The notes beneath the pieces were generated by a model. The model was not told where the DNA came from and did not search any database. It saw only the letters and a list, made by a program, of their open reading frames with translations. Source: Candidatus Segatella intestinihominis (GTDB taxonomy: Bacteria; Bacteroidota; Bacteroidia; Bacteroidales; Bacteroidaceae). Taken from it: a stretch of DNA of 24,052 nt. The stretch is from positions 1 through 24,052 of the forward strand of contig URLG01000040.1 in the NCBI GenBank assembly GCA_900548535.1, read 5' to 3'. Each line of letters starts with the position of its first letter. The stretch's first letter is position 1. Shown here piece after piece: positions 1-7,820 of this stretch. The position numbers and the translations under genes were made by a program.

Positions 1-1601
1 AGATTAATATCCTCGATACTCCTGGACACTCTGACTTCGGTGGTGAGGTGGAGCGTGTGCTCAACATGGCAGACGGTTGCCTACTCCTCGTCGATGCGTT
101 CGAGGGCCCTATGCCTCAGACTCGATTCGTGCTGCAGAAGGCTTTGCAGCTCGGACTCAAGCCTATCGTTGTGGTAAACAAGGTGGACAAGCCTAACTGC
201 CGCCCTGAGGAGGTGTATGAGATGGTGTTCGACTTGATGTGCGACCTCAACGCTACAGAGGATCAGCTCGACTTCCCAGTGGTTTATGGCTCTGCCAAGA
301 ACGGCTGGATGGGCGAGGACTATAATACCCCTACTGATAATATCGACTATTTGCTCGACAAAATTATCGAGGTAATCCCTGCTCCTAAGCAGTTGGAGGG
401 TACTCCTCAGCTCTTGATCACATCGCTCGACTATAGTTCTTATACGGGTCGTATCGCTGTGGGTCGTGTACATCGTGGTACACTAAAGGATGGCATGAAC
501 ATCACTATCTGCCATCGCGACGGTACCCAGGAGAAGACTAAGATCAAGGAGCTCCACACCTTCGAGGGTATGGGACATAAGAAGACAGACCATGTAGACT
601 CAGGCGACATCTGCGCCGTTATCGGTTTGGAGAAGTTCGAGATTGGTGATACCATCTGCGACTACGAGAATCCGGAGCCACTGCCACCTATCGCTGTGGA
701 CGAGCCTACCATGAGTATGCTCTTCACCATCAATGATTCTCCTTTCTTTGGCAAGGAGGGCAAGTTCTGTACCTCTCGCCACATCCAGGATCGCTTGAAC
801 AAGGAGCTGGAGAAGAACCTAGCTCTGCGCGTGCAGCCATTTGAGGATACTACTGATAAGTGGATTGTCTCAGGTCGTGGTGTGCTCCACCTCTCTGTGC
901 TCATCGAGACCATGCGTCGTGAGGGCTATGAGCTCCAGGTGGGTCAGCCTCAGGTTATCTACAAGGAGATAGACGGCGTGAAGTGCGAGCCAGTGGAGGA
1001 GTTGACCATCAACGTACCAGAGGAGTTTGCTTCTAAGATGATTGATATGGTTACCCGCCGTAAGGGTGATATGACTTCTATGCTGAATATGGGCGAGCGT
1101 GTGGATATCGAGTTCGATATCCCTTCACGCGGTATCATAGGTCTGCGTACCAATGTGTTGACAGCTTCTCAGGGTGAGGCTATCATGGCTCACCGCTTCA
1201 AGGAGTATCAGCCATACAAGGGTGAGATTAGCCGCCGCTCCAATGGTAGCATGATTGCGCTCGAAACCGGTACTGCCTTTGCTTACGCTATCGATAAGCT
1301 GCAGGATCGTGGTAAGTTCTTCATCGACCCGGGTGAGGAGGTTTACGCTGGTGAGGTAGTGGGCGAGCATGTCCATGAGAACGACCTTGTGATCAATGTA
1401 ACCAAGGCTAAGCAGCTGACCAACGTACGTGCTTCTGGTTCTGATGACAAGGCTCGCGTGATCCCTAAGACCGTGATGAGCCTTGAGGAGTGCTTGGAGT
1501 ATATCCGTGAGGATGAGTACGTAGAGGTTACTCCTAAGAGCATGCGTATGCGCAAGGTGATCTTGGATCACTTGGAGCGCAAGCGCAGTAACAAAGAATA
1601 A
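1..1601 (+). CDS. typA: Ribosome-associated GTPase TypA/BipA, 5' end cut off by window
   Basis: Translational GTPase of the EF-G/LepA superfamily that binds the 70S ribosome and supports ribosome assembly and stress or cold growth. The reading frame is open from position 3, so the first ATG-like codons are internal and the true start lies upstream. Visible are the G3 motif DTPGHSDFGGEV at the very start and the G4 motif NKVDK near 177-195, followed by the EF-Tu-like domain 2 (LLITSLDYSSYTGRIAVGRV), the EF-G-like domains III and V (the latter with VDIEFDIPSRGIIGLRT) and the TypA-specific C-terminal domain ending in KVILDHLERKRSNKE. About 532 residues are present; the family is usually near 600, so roughly 65-70 residues including the P-loop are missing. 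A terminator follows 30 bp after the stop. The identification is secure because domain order and motifs match throughout. Confidence 0.97.
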   Translation, partial: INILDTPGHSDFGGEVERVLNMADGCLLLVDAFEGPMPQTRFVLQKALQLGLKPIVVVNKVDKPNCRPEEVYEMVFDLMCDLNATEDQLDFPVVYGSAKNGWMGEDYNTPTDNIDYLLDKIIEVIPAPKQLEGTPQLLITSLDYSSYTGRIAVGRVHRGTLKDGMNITICHRDGTQEKTKIKELHTFEGMGHKKTDHVDSGDICAVIGLEKFEIGDTICDYENPEPLPPIAVDEPTMSMLFTINDSPFFGKEGKFCTSRHIQDRLNKELEKNLALRVQPFEDTTDKWIVSGRGVLHLSVLIETMRREGYELQVGQPQVIYKEIDGVKCEPVEELTINVPEEFASKMIDMVTRRKGDMTSMLNMGERVDIEFDIPSRGIIGLRTNVLTASQGEAIMAHRFKEYQPYKGEISRRSNGSMIALETGTAFAYAIDKLQDRGKFFIDPGEEVYAGEVVGEHVHENDLVINVTKAKQLTNVRASGSDDKARVIPKTVMSLEECLEYIREDEYVEVTPKSMRMRKVILDHLERKRSNKE

Positions 1602-1629
1602 GTCCAGGCTTATATATAAATGGATCCAT

Positions 1630-1680
1630 AAGAATTCCCCTCTTGCCGAATGTAAATTCGTCATTTGGGGATTCTTTTTT
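1630..1680 (+). terminator. Intrinsic terminator after typA
   Basis: AGAATTCCCC (1631-1640) pairs with GGGGATTCT (1667-1675), with one bulged T, and the stem runs into a T-tract ending at 1680. The apical part holds a second perfect hairpin, CGAAT/ATTCG (1647-1660). It lies just after the typA stop, so a TTG start at 1665 for the next gene would fall inside the terminator stem. Confidence 0.75.
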
Positions 1681-1694
1681 ATGTTGGATTGAGA

Positions 1695-2681
1695 ATGTTT
1701 TATAGATTTTGGCTTTTTGATATGTTGTGGAGATTTTTTAGAAAGTTTGCGTTGCCTTGCTCCTTGGTGATAGGAGTGGTGGTATATCTGATATTTGCCA
1801 ATGTGCCCTTCTTGGAGCCTATTGGTGATTGGAGCGGTCCGCGCTTGGTGAAGCTGATGCCGTGGGTGCTCTTCATGTTGCTCTATGTTACCTTCTGCAA
1901 GATAGACATCAAGGAGATGAAGCCGAAGTCATGGCATTTCATCTTGCAGCTCATCCGTACCTCGCTGGCACTGATGATGGTGGTGCTCATCTTCGAGTTT
2001 GCCGGCAGTTATGAGACCAAGCTCATCTTGGAGGGAGCCTTCATCTGCTTCATCTGCCCTACGGCGGCATCGGTGGCTGTGGTCACGGAGAAGTTGGGCG
2101 GCAGCATAGGTTCGCTCACCACGTATACGGTCATCGCCAATATCTTCACGATGGTCATTATTCCTAGCCTCTTCCCGATGGTAGAGAAGGGAGCTGACGT
2201 TTCGTTCTTGATGATGAGTGCCATGGTGTTCAGAAATGTTACCACGGTGCTGGTGGTGCCATTGGTCTTGGCGCTGCTCTCTCGCCTATACATCCCTAAG
2301 TTTGTGGAGCTGGTGAAGCGAGTGCCCGATTTGGGTTTCTATATGTGGTGTTTCAATCTCACGATATTGATGGGCGAGACCATGAGGAATATTCTCCATG
2401 CCCAGGTATCGGGCTGGGTCTTGGCATTGCTGCTCGTCGTGCCTCTGCTGGTATGCCTCATCCAGTTTTCCATCGGCAAGGCTGTGGGTCGACATTTCGG
2501 CGATAGCATCAGTGCTGGTCAGGCGCTAGGGCAGAAGAATACCATCGTGGGCATCTGGCTCACCCTTACCTTCCTCAATCCGCTTGCTGCCGTAGCTCCA
2601 GGAGCATACGTGGTATGGCAGAACCTGGTAAATGGTTGGCAGTTATGGTATAAGGAGAAGTATGGCAAACTGAAATGGTAA
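1695..2681 (+). CDS. Bile acid:sodium symporter (BASS)-like membrane transporter
   Basis: Very hydrophobic protein of about 328 residues with 9-10 predicted membrane segments, consistent with the inner-membrane BASS/SBF fold. The C-terminal stretch NPLAAVAPGAYVVWQN (about residues 295-310) resembles the conserved N-x-x-L/A ... P-x-A/x-Y block of the last BASS helices, and ICPTAASVAVVTEKLGG (about 120-136) resembles the first substrate-binding crossover. Family members import organic anions with Na+; the substrate here cannot be read from the sequence. I chose the ATG at 1695. The frame is open back to a TTG at 1665, but that lies in the typA terminator; an ATG at 1722 is also possible. No promoter box was found upstream, so some readthrough from typA is possible. 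It ends 9 bp before a strong bidirectional terminator. Confidence 0.7.
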   Translation: MFYRFWLFDMLWRFFRKFALPCSLVIGVVVYLIFANVPFLEPIGDWSGPRLVKLMPWVLFMLLYVTFCKIDIKEMKPKSWHFILQLIRTSLALMMVVLIFEFAGSYETKLILEGAFICFICPTAASVAVVTEKLGGSIGSLTTYTVIANIFTMVIIPSLFPMVEKGADVSFLMMSAMVFRNVTTVLVVPLVLALLSRLYIPKFVELVKRVPDLGFYMWCFNLTILMGETMRNILHAQVSGWVLALLLVVPLLVCLIQFSIGKAVGRHFGDSISAGQALGQKNTIVGIWLTLTFLNPLAAVAPGAYVVWQNLVNGWQLWYKEKYGKLKW

Positions 2682-2689
2682 GCATATAC

Positions 2690-2734
2690 GAGAAAAGGAG
2701 TATCGCAGCGTGGATGTGCGATACTCCTTTTCTC
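2690..2734. terminator. Bidirectional terminator between convergent BASS gene and luxS
   Basis: A perfect 18-bp inverted repeat (2690-2707 with 2717-2734, 9-nt loop) has an A-run near its outer left end and a T-run near its outer right end, so it can terminate transcripts from both sides. It sits exactly between the stop of the BASS-like gene (2681) and the stop of luxS (2752). Confidence 0.9.
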
Positions 2735-2751
2735 ATATTTATATATATATA

Positions 2752-3237
2752 TTAATCCTGGGTAGGATAGATGAGGTTCTCGTCCTTGATTACATTGAGC
2801 ACCTCTTCGAGATATTTCTTGGCTTCATACTTTGCCATTGGCAGGTCATGGAGCAGATAGTTGCCGCAGTCCTTGGCTGCCTGGCCTGGGATTTCTCCCT
2901 CATAGTCAGCGATAAACTTAAAGGTGCGCTTCATCAGTTCCACGATGTCGCGGCTCTCCAAGTCGCCACGTATCAGGAGGTAATTGCCAGTGAGGCAACC
3001 CATTGGCCCCCAGTAGATGATGCGGTCTTTCCACTCCTCATCATTGCGCAGATAGGTGGCAGCGAGGTGCTCGATGGTATGGATGGCACCATTGTGCAGG
3101 CAAGGCTCCTGATTAGGCACCTTCATGCGGATGTCGAATGTGGTTACTACTTCTCCGCCCACTTCGTCCTTACGACTTACGTAGATGCCACGGAGCAACT
3201 TGTTATGATTGATTGTAAAACTTGGTATCTTGTTCAT
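2752..3237 (-). CDS. luxS: S-ribosylhomocysteine lyase LuxS
   Basis: Cleaves S-ribosylhomocysteine to homocysteine and 4,5-dihydroxy-2,3-pentanedione, the AI-2 precursor. With the start at 3237 (MNKIPSFTINH) the protein has 161 residues, the usual LuxS length. The metal-binding HTIEH motif is at 53-57, the third metal ligand is C124 (KDCGNY) and the catalytic cysteine is C81 (GCLTG). The frame stays open for 66 more codons upstream, to 3435, but that part encodes only low-complexity repeats of the FKVQSS type from the heptamer array, so it is not taken as coding. The gene follows mtnN on the same strand; together they form the SAH-detoxification pathway. No TAnnTTTG box was found directly upstream, so it is probably expressed with mtnN through the repeat array. 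Confidence 0.96.
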   Translation of the reverse strand: MNKIPSFTINHNKLLRGIYVSRKDEVGGEVVTTFDIRMKVPNQEPCLHNGAIHTIEHLAATYLRNDEEWKDRIIYWGPMGCLTGNYLLIRGDLESRDIVELMKRTFKFIADYEGEIPGQAAKDCGNYLLHDLPMAKYEAKKYLEEVLNVIKDENLIYPTQD

Positions 3238-3238
3238 A

Positions 3239-3485
3239 TTACTTTGAACTTTGAATATTGAACTTTTAACTTTATGATTACTTTTTACTTTGAACTTTGA
3301 GCTTTGAACTTTGAACTTTATGATTACTTTTACTTTGAACTCTGAGCTTTGAACTTTGAACTTTATGATTACTTTTACTTTGAACTCTGAATATTGAACT
3401 TTATAATAATCCGTATGGCATATCATAAAGTTCAAAGCTCAAAGTTCAAAGTTCAAAGCTCAAAGTTCAAAGTTCAAAGTTCAAT
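3239..3485. repeat. Inverted heptamer array (ACTTTGA / AAAGTTC) between mtnN and luxS
   Basis: Nearly the whole mtnN-luxS gap is built from the heptamer ACTTTGA and variants. The left arm (about 3239-3412) contains a higher-order unit of about 45-46 bp, three copies beginning with TTTATGATTA at 3271, 3317 and 3362. The right arm (3427-3482) holds eight exact-register heptamers in the opposite orientation, AAAGTTC or AAAGCTC in the order T,C,T,T,C,T,T,T at the variable base. The arms are complementary and flank a short spacer (about 3413-3423), so single strands or the mtnN-luxS transcript could fold into a long imperfect hairpin. The array ends one base from the mtnN stop codon and within a few bases of the luxS start. 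Confidence 0.95.
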
Positions 3486-3486
3486 G

Positions 3487-4185
3487 TTACAGACTCTCCA
3501 AGAAAGCCTTGGTCACATTGAATGATCCCTCTGCCATCTTAGCCCAGAAGTCGAAATACTGCTGTGCCTTGGTGTCCTTCAGCGGCACATCGCTGATGAT
3601 GCGGAAGGATATGAATGGAGTTTTGTAGATGTGGCAAGTCTGAGCGATGGAGCAGCTCTCCATATCCACAGCCATAGCCTCGGGGAAGTGTTCCAAGATG
3701 GAGCGCATCTTCTCCTTGCTATCCACAAACCATTCGCCGCTAACTATCTGTCCGGCGTGTATCTTAGGGTGCTTGTTGGCTGGCAAGTTGTTGATGTTGA
3801 GAGCCTTCTCTACATATTCCTTTGGAGTCTTAAAGGTGGCAGGCATACCCAGTATCTGTCCGTATTCGCACTCCTCGCCGCAGTAGGCATCGTGGTATAC
3901 GCACTCAGTGGCAACCACCACCTCGGTAACGTTGAGGTTGATGTCGGCTCCTCCAGCCACGCCCGATGAGATAACGAGGTCAGGGTGATAATTGTCTATC
4001 ATCTCCACAGCGCCGATGGTGCTATTCACCTTGCCGATGCCGCACTGCTGCATCACCACCTCGTTGTCGCCTATCTTGCCCAGCACGAAGTCCTTATGGT
4101 TCTTTCGTTCTGTCTGTGACTGAGTTAATAAAGTCTTGAGTTGCGTGAACTCCTTGTCCATCGCAACGATAATACCAATCTTCAT
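3487..4185 (-). CDS. mtnN: 5'-methylthioadenosine/S-adenosylhomocysteine nucleosidase
   Basis: Hydrolyses the glycosidic bond of MTA and SAH, giving adenine plus methylthioribose or S-ribosylhomocysteine; the latter is the LuxS substrate. The 232-residue protein is the normal length. It begins MKIGIIVAMDKE, with the catalytic acid E12 in the same position as in the E. coli enzyme. It also has the nucleoside phosphorylase-like core SSGVAGG (73-79), the substrate-binding VDMES with E176 and the catalytic aspartate D199 in ISDVP. A complete Bacteroidota promoter lies upstream (4220-4250). It is transcribed ahead of luxS, with the heptamer array filling the intergenic space. No frameshift or missing key residue was seen. 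Confidence 0.96.
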   Translation of the reverse strand: MKIGIIVAMDKEFTQLKTLLTQSQTERKNHKDFVLGKIGDNEVVMQQCGIGKVNSTIGAVEMIDNYHPDLVISSGVAGGADINLNVTEVVVATECVYHDAYCGEECEYGQILGMPATFKTPKEYVEKALNINNLPANKHPKIHAGQIVSGEWFVDSKEKMRSILEHFPEAMAVDMESCSIAQTCHIYKTPFISFRIISDVPLKDTKAQQYFDFWAKMAEGSFNVTKAFLESL

Positions 4186-4219
4186 ATTATTATGTTGTGT
4201 CTATTATTTTTTCGGGGTG

Positions 4220-4250
4220 CAAAGATACTGATAATCTATGACATATCAAA
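4220..4250 (-). promoter_or_regulatory. Bacteroidota promoter of mtnN-luxS
   Basis: On the minus strand TTTG (4247-4250) and TATCTTTG (4220-4227) are separated by 19 bp, matching the TTTG/TAnnTTTG consensus of the Bacteroidota primary sigma factor. The box lies about 35 bp before the mtnN start. Confidence 0.8.
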
Positions 4251-4403
4251 ATTATTTGCTTGTTTTCTGAAAGTTTTTCTTTCCTATGTGCTCCGCACTA
4301 GTGGATAACATAACTCTGCCGTTCATTTGCCTTGCAGATAGTAAAAAAGTTAAAAAAGATAATACTAAAGCGAAGAAACTTTTCTAGTATCAAAAAAAAG
4401 TAG

Positions 4404-4411
4404 TATCTTTG
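4404..4411 (+). promoter_or_regulatory. -7 box for yfhO operon
   Basis: TATCTTTG matches the TAnnTTTG -7 consensus and lies 29 bp before the yfhO ATG. A good -33 TTTG at the usual distance is not present, so the promoter is only half supported. Confidence 0.6.
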
Positions 4412-4440
4412 CCACCAAAATATAAACGTTTATAAGGAAA

Positions 4441-6939
4441 ATGAAATTTTTGAAGAAGTATCTACTGGATATTCTAGTAGTCGTTTTGTTTGCGGTAGTA
4501 TCATTCGTGTACTTCATGCCTGCCGATATGGACGGGAGAATCCTCTTCCGCCATGACTCCTCTGCGGGCAAGGGACTAGGACACGAGAAGGAACTCTTCT
4601 ACCAGCAGACGGGAGAGACAACAAGATGGACCAACTCCGTGTTTGGAGGTATGCCTACCTACCAGATGGCTCCATCCTATGATAGCGGCAAGGTGTTGTC
4701 GCAGGTGATGAATGCTTACCACCTGTGGCTGCCCGACTATGTATGGTATGTGTTCGTATACCTGCTGGGCTTCTATATCATGCTTCGTGCCTTTGATTTC
4801 CGCCAGTCTTTGGCGGCATTGGGTAGTATCATCTGGGCTTTCTCGTCCTACTTCTTTATCATCATCGCTGCCGGTCATATCTGGAAAGTTTGGGCGCTGG
4901 CTTATCTGCCTCCAATGATAGCGGGCGTGGTGCTCGCCTATAGGGGCAAATACCTGAAGGGACTCTTGCTCACTGCCATCTTCTCGGCTTTCGAGGTGAA
5001 CGCCAACCATGTGCAGATGACTTATTATTACCTCTTCATCATCCTCTTCATGGTGATAGCCTTTTTGGTAGATGCTATCCAGAAGAAGCAGCTGGCTAAG
5101 TTTGGCAAGGCTACGGCTGTCTGCATCGTGGGCGCTGCCATCGGTATCTCGCTGAACCTCAGTAATCTGTATCATACTTGGCAGTATGGACAGGAGAGTA
5201 TGCGAGGAAAGAGTGAACTGGTGAAGAAAAATGCTGCCAACCAAACAAGCAGCGGACTGGATCGTGACTATATCACCCAGTGGAGCTATGGCATCGACGA
5301 GACTTGGACGCTCCTGATACCAGATGCCAAGGGTGGCGCATCCGTGCCTCTCGCCCAAAACGAGAAGGCGATGGAGAAGGCAGACCCTAACTTTGTGCAG
5401 ATATATCAGCAGCTGGGACAGTACTGGGGCAATCAGCCTGGTACCAGCGGACCTGTATATGTGGGAGCCTTCGTGATGATGCTCTTCATCTTGGGACTCT
5501 TCATCGTGAAGGGACCGATGAAGTGGGCGCTGCTGGCTGCCACCATCCTGAGCGTGCTCTTGTCATGGGGAAGAAACTTTATGCCTTTCACCGATTTCTT
5601 CCTCGACTATGTGCCTATGTATGCCAAGTTCCGTACGGTGGCAAGCATCCTGGTTATCGCCGAGTTTACCATTCCGCTCTTGGCGATGATGGCATTGAAG
5701 AAACTGGTGGATGAGCCAGAACTCCTGACATCCAAGATCAAATATGTATATGCTAGCTTTGGCTTGACAGCAGGCTTCTGTTTGCTCTTCGCCATTATGC
5801 CTGGCGTATTCTTCCCTGATTTCATCTCCGTGAATGAGATGCAGAGCTTGCAGCAGTTGCCTGCTGAGTATCAGGGACCTATCATCAGCAATCTGACCGA
5901 GATTAGAAAGGGTGTCTTTACCTCTGATTGCTGGCGCTCATTTTGGATCATCGTGGTGGGCACAGCCGTGCTGATGCTCTATAAGTACAAGAAACTGGGC
6001 AAGGAGTATATGATTTGCGGTATCGCCGTGCTCTGTCTCGTGGACATGTGGATGGTGAACAAGCGCTATCTCTACGACGATATGTTTGTAGACAAGACCG
6101 AGCGTGATGCACCTCAGCAGATGACCGAGACCGACAAGATCATCCTCCGCGACAAGGCTTTGGACTATCGTGTGCTCAACTTCGCATCGAATACATTCAA
6201 TGAGAATGAGACTTCTTACTATCACAAGAGCGTGGGTGGCTATCATCCTGCTAAGCTTCGCCGCTATGCCGAGCTGATTGATGCGCACATCTCTCCTGAG
6301 ATGCAGAAGACGATGAAGGCAGTGGTAGATGCTGGTGGCGATATGACCAAGGTGAATGGCGACAGTCTCTTCCCTGTGCTCAATATGCTGAACACGAAAT
6401 ACTTCATCATGCCGCTTCAGGGCGGACAGACCGTACCTCTGCAGAACCCTTACGCATACGGCAATGCATGGTTTGTGGATGAGGTGAAGTATGTGAACAA
6501 TGCTAATGAGGAGATTGATGCCGTGGGCAAGAACAACCTGCGCCATGTGGCTGTGGCTGATGCTAAATTTAAGGAGCAGTTGCAGCAGAGCGCTAAGCAG
6601 GATGATACTTCCATGGTGAAGTTGACACAGTATAAGCCTAATAATCTGACTTACGAGGTGAAGTCGGACAAGGGTGGTGTCATCGTATTCTCAGAGATTT
6701 ACTATCCAGGCTGGACGGCTACGGTAGATGGACAGAAGGCTGAGCTGGGCAGAGTGAACTATGTATTGCGTGCGCTCAATGTGAAGCCAGGCAATCACAA
6801 GGTAATCCTCGATTTCCATCCTACTTCGCTCAAGACTACCGAGACTATCGCCTACGTGGCATACGCCTTCTTGATTCTCCTTATTATAATAGGTATAGTA
6901 GTAGAGAGAAAGAAAAGATGCAGTTTAGAACAGAAGTAG
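4441..6939 (+). CDS. YfhO-family polytopic membrane protein
   Basis: Large 832-residue inner-membrane protein of the YfhO family, related to GT-C-fold glycosyltransferases that modify cell-surface polymers (in Gram-positives YfhO glycosylates lipoteichoic acid; the Bacteroidota substrate is not known to me). An N-terminal membrane helix (about 6-26) is followed by a soluble loop with DSSAGKGLGHEKE and FGGMPTYQMAP, then about a dozen helices to residue ~540, a soluble C-terminal domain with the typical FSEIYYPGWTATVDGQK block (about 748-764), and a final helix near 805-825 ending in a basic tail. The upstream ATG at 4441 follows a -7 box. It overlaps the next gene by 22 bp, so the two are probably translationally coupled, and the operon continues to murF-alr, which suggests an envelope role. 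Confidence 0.85.
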   Translation: MKFLKKYLLDILVVVLFAVVSFVYFMPADMDGRILFRHDSSAGKGLGHEKELFYQQTGETTRWTNSVFGGMPTYQMAPSYDSGKVLSQVMNAYHLWLPDYVWYVFVYLLGFYIMLRAFDFRQSLAALGSIIWAFSSYFFIIIAAGHIWKVWALAYLPPMIAGVVLAYRGKYLKGLLLTAIFSAFEVNANHVQMTYYYLFIILFMVIAFLVDAIQKKQLAKFGKATAVCIVGAAIGISLNLSNLYHTWQYGQESMRGKSELVKKNAANQTSSGLDRDYITQWSYGIDETWTLLIPDAKGGASVPLAQNEKAMEKADPNFVQIYQQLGQYWGNQPGTSGPVYVGAFVMMLFILGLFIVKGPMKWALLAATILSVLLSWGRNFMPFTDFFLDYVPMYAKFRTVASILVIAEFTIPLLAMMALKKLVDEPELLTSKIKYVYASFGLTAGFCLLFAIMPGVFFPDFISVNEMQSLQQLPAEYQGPIISNLTEIRKGVFTSDCWRSFWIIVVGTAVLMLYKYKKLGKEYMICGIAVLCLVDMWMVNKRYLYDDMFVDKTERDAPQQMTETDKIILRDKALDYRVLNFASNTFNENETSYYHKSVGGYHPAKLRRYAELIDAHISPEMQKTMKAVVDAGGDMTKVNGDSLFPVLNMLNTKYFIMPLQGGQTVPLQNPYAYGNAWFVDEVKYVNNANEEIDAVGKNNLRHVAVADAKFKEQLQQSAKQDDTSMVKLTQYKPNNLTYEVKSDKGGVIVFSEIYYPGWTATVDGQKAELGRVNYVLRALNVKPGNHKVILDFHPTSLKTTETIAYVAYAFLILLIIIGIVVERKKRCSLEQK

Positions 6940-7742
6940 TCGTAGCCAAGGGCGACTTTGAAATAGGGGCGGCAGAGCAGATGCTCTTTGTGGGCAGTTG
7001 CTTTGCCGACAATCTAGGCAAGCGATTCCGGGAGAATGCATTTCCTGCTGTGGTAAACCCATACGGGGTGATGTACAACCCTGCCAGCATCCTGCACACT
7101 GTGGAGCGATGGCTGGAGGCTCTCGATAATGCCTCCGAGCAGCCATTACCCCGTGTTGCAATCTTTACCCTGGGTACCAACCACGTATATATCCTCAAGG
7201 AAACAGGAGAAATCGTGGACAACTGCCAGAAGCGCCCTCAGCGTCTCTTCGAGGAACGAGAACTATCGGTGGATGAATGTGCCGACTATCTACAGCAAGT
7301 CATCCATCTGCTGAAAGCAAAAGTAGGAGATGATCTCCATGTCATCCTCACGGTGAGCCCCATTCGCTATGCCAAGTACGGCTTTCATGGCAGCCAGCTA
7401 TCCAAGGCTACGCTCCAACTTGCCGCCGAGAAGGTGAGGAGGGAGAATCCCGGAGTGGTGAGCTACTTCCCTGCCTACGAGATTCTGAACGATGAGTTGA
7501 GAGACTATCGTTTCTATCAAGAGGATATGCTCCATCCGAGCGACCAGGCTGTGGAATACATCTGGCAGAAGTTCCGAGAGGCGTACTTCAGTAAGGAAGC
7601 TGAGGCTTTCATGGAAGAATGGCGCCCCATTCGAGAGGCACTGGGACATAGACCCTTCAATCCCGAGAGCGAGGAGTATCAGAAGTTTCTGGCTCAGACT
7701 AAAGAAAAGGAGAAACTATTCAAAGAGAAATATAAGTTGTAA
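6918..7742 (+). CDS. GSCFA-domain protein, probable SGNH-like hydrolase
   Basis: 274-residue protein carrying the name-giving motif of the GSCFA family, GSCFADNLGKRF (residues 26-37). A later block, EDMLHPSDQAVEYIW (about 205-219), contains the D-x-x-H arrangement expected of the SGNH/GDSL fold, so S27 with D and H near the C-terminus may form a hydrolase triad; this is an inference from motif spacing. No signal peptide or membrane helix is seen, so it is likely cytoplasmic. The family is found mostly in Bacteroidota and Proteobacteria and has no firm biochemical role known to me. The ATG at 6918 lies inside the end of yfhO, and murF-alr follows 78 bp downstream after a small heptamer array, which points to an envelope-linked job. 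Confidence 0.85.
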   Translation: MQFRTEVVVAKGDFEIGAAEQMLFVGSCFADNLGKRFRENAFPAVVNPYGVMYNPASILHTVERWLEALDNASEQPLPRVAIFTLGTNHVYILKETGEIVDNCQKRPQRLFEERELSVDECADYLQQVIHLLKAKVGDDLHVILTVSPIRYAKYGFHGSQLSKATLQLAAEKVRRENPGVVSYFPAYEILNDELRDYRFYQEDMLHPSDQAVEYIWQKFREAYFSKEAEAFMEEWRPIREALGHRPFNPESEEYQKFLAQTKEKEKLFKEKYKL

Positions 7743-7766
7743 GTTAGGAGTTAGGAGTTAGGAGTT
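7743..7766. repeat. Short GTTAGGA heptamer array after GSCFA gene
   Basis: Three exact tandem copies of GTTAGGA (7743-7763) begin at the base after the GSCFA stop codon and end in GTTTTTC. It is the same heptamer family as the larger array downstream of murF-alr. No inverted partner arm is present here. Confidence 0.9.
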
Positions 7767-7820
7767 TTTCTTCTCTCTGTAAATTCCTCTTGAATATAGA
7801 AAATTAAAACTTTAAAGACT

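Noticed and set aside
1665..1694. TTG start for the BASS-like gene
   Set aside because: The codon lies in the descending strand of the typA terminator; the ATG at 1695 or 1722 is more likely.
2710..3261. 183-codon plus-strand open frame over luxS
   Set aside because: It is antisense to luxS, starts within the terminator and its product is not recognisable.
3239..3485. CRISPR array
   Set aside because: The units are 7 bp without unique spacers, and no cas genes are nearby.
4300..4308. AGTGGATAA before yfhO as a DnaA box
   Set aside because: A single imperfect box with no partner; expected by chance.
5938..6546. 202-codon minus-strand open frame in yfhO
   Set aside because: It is antisense to yfhO and shows no domain or start context.
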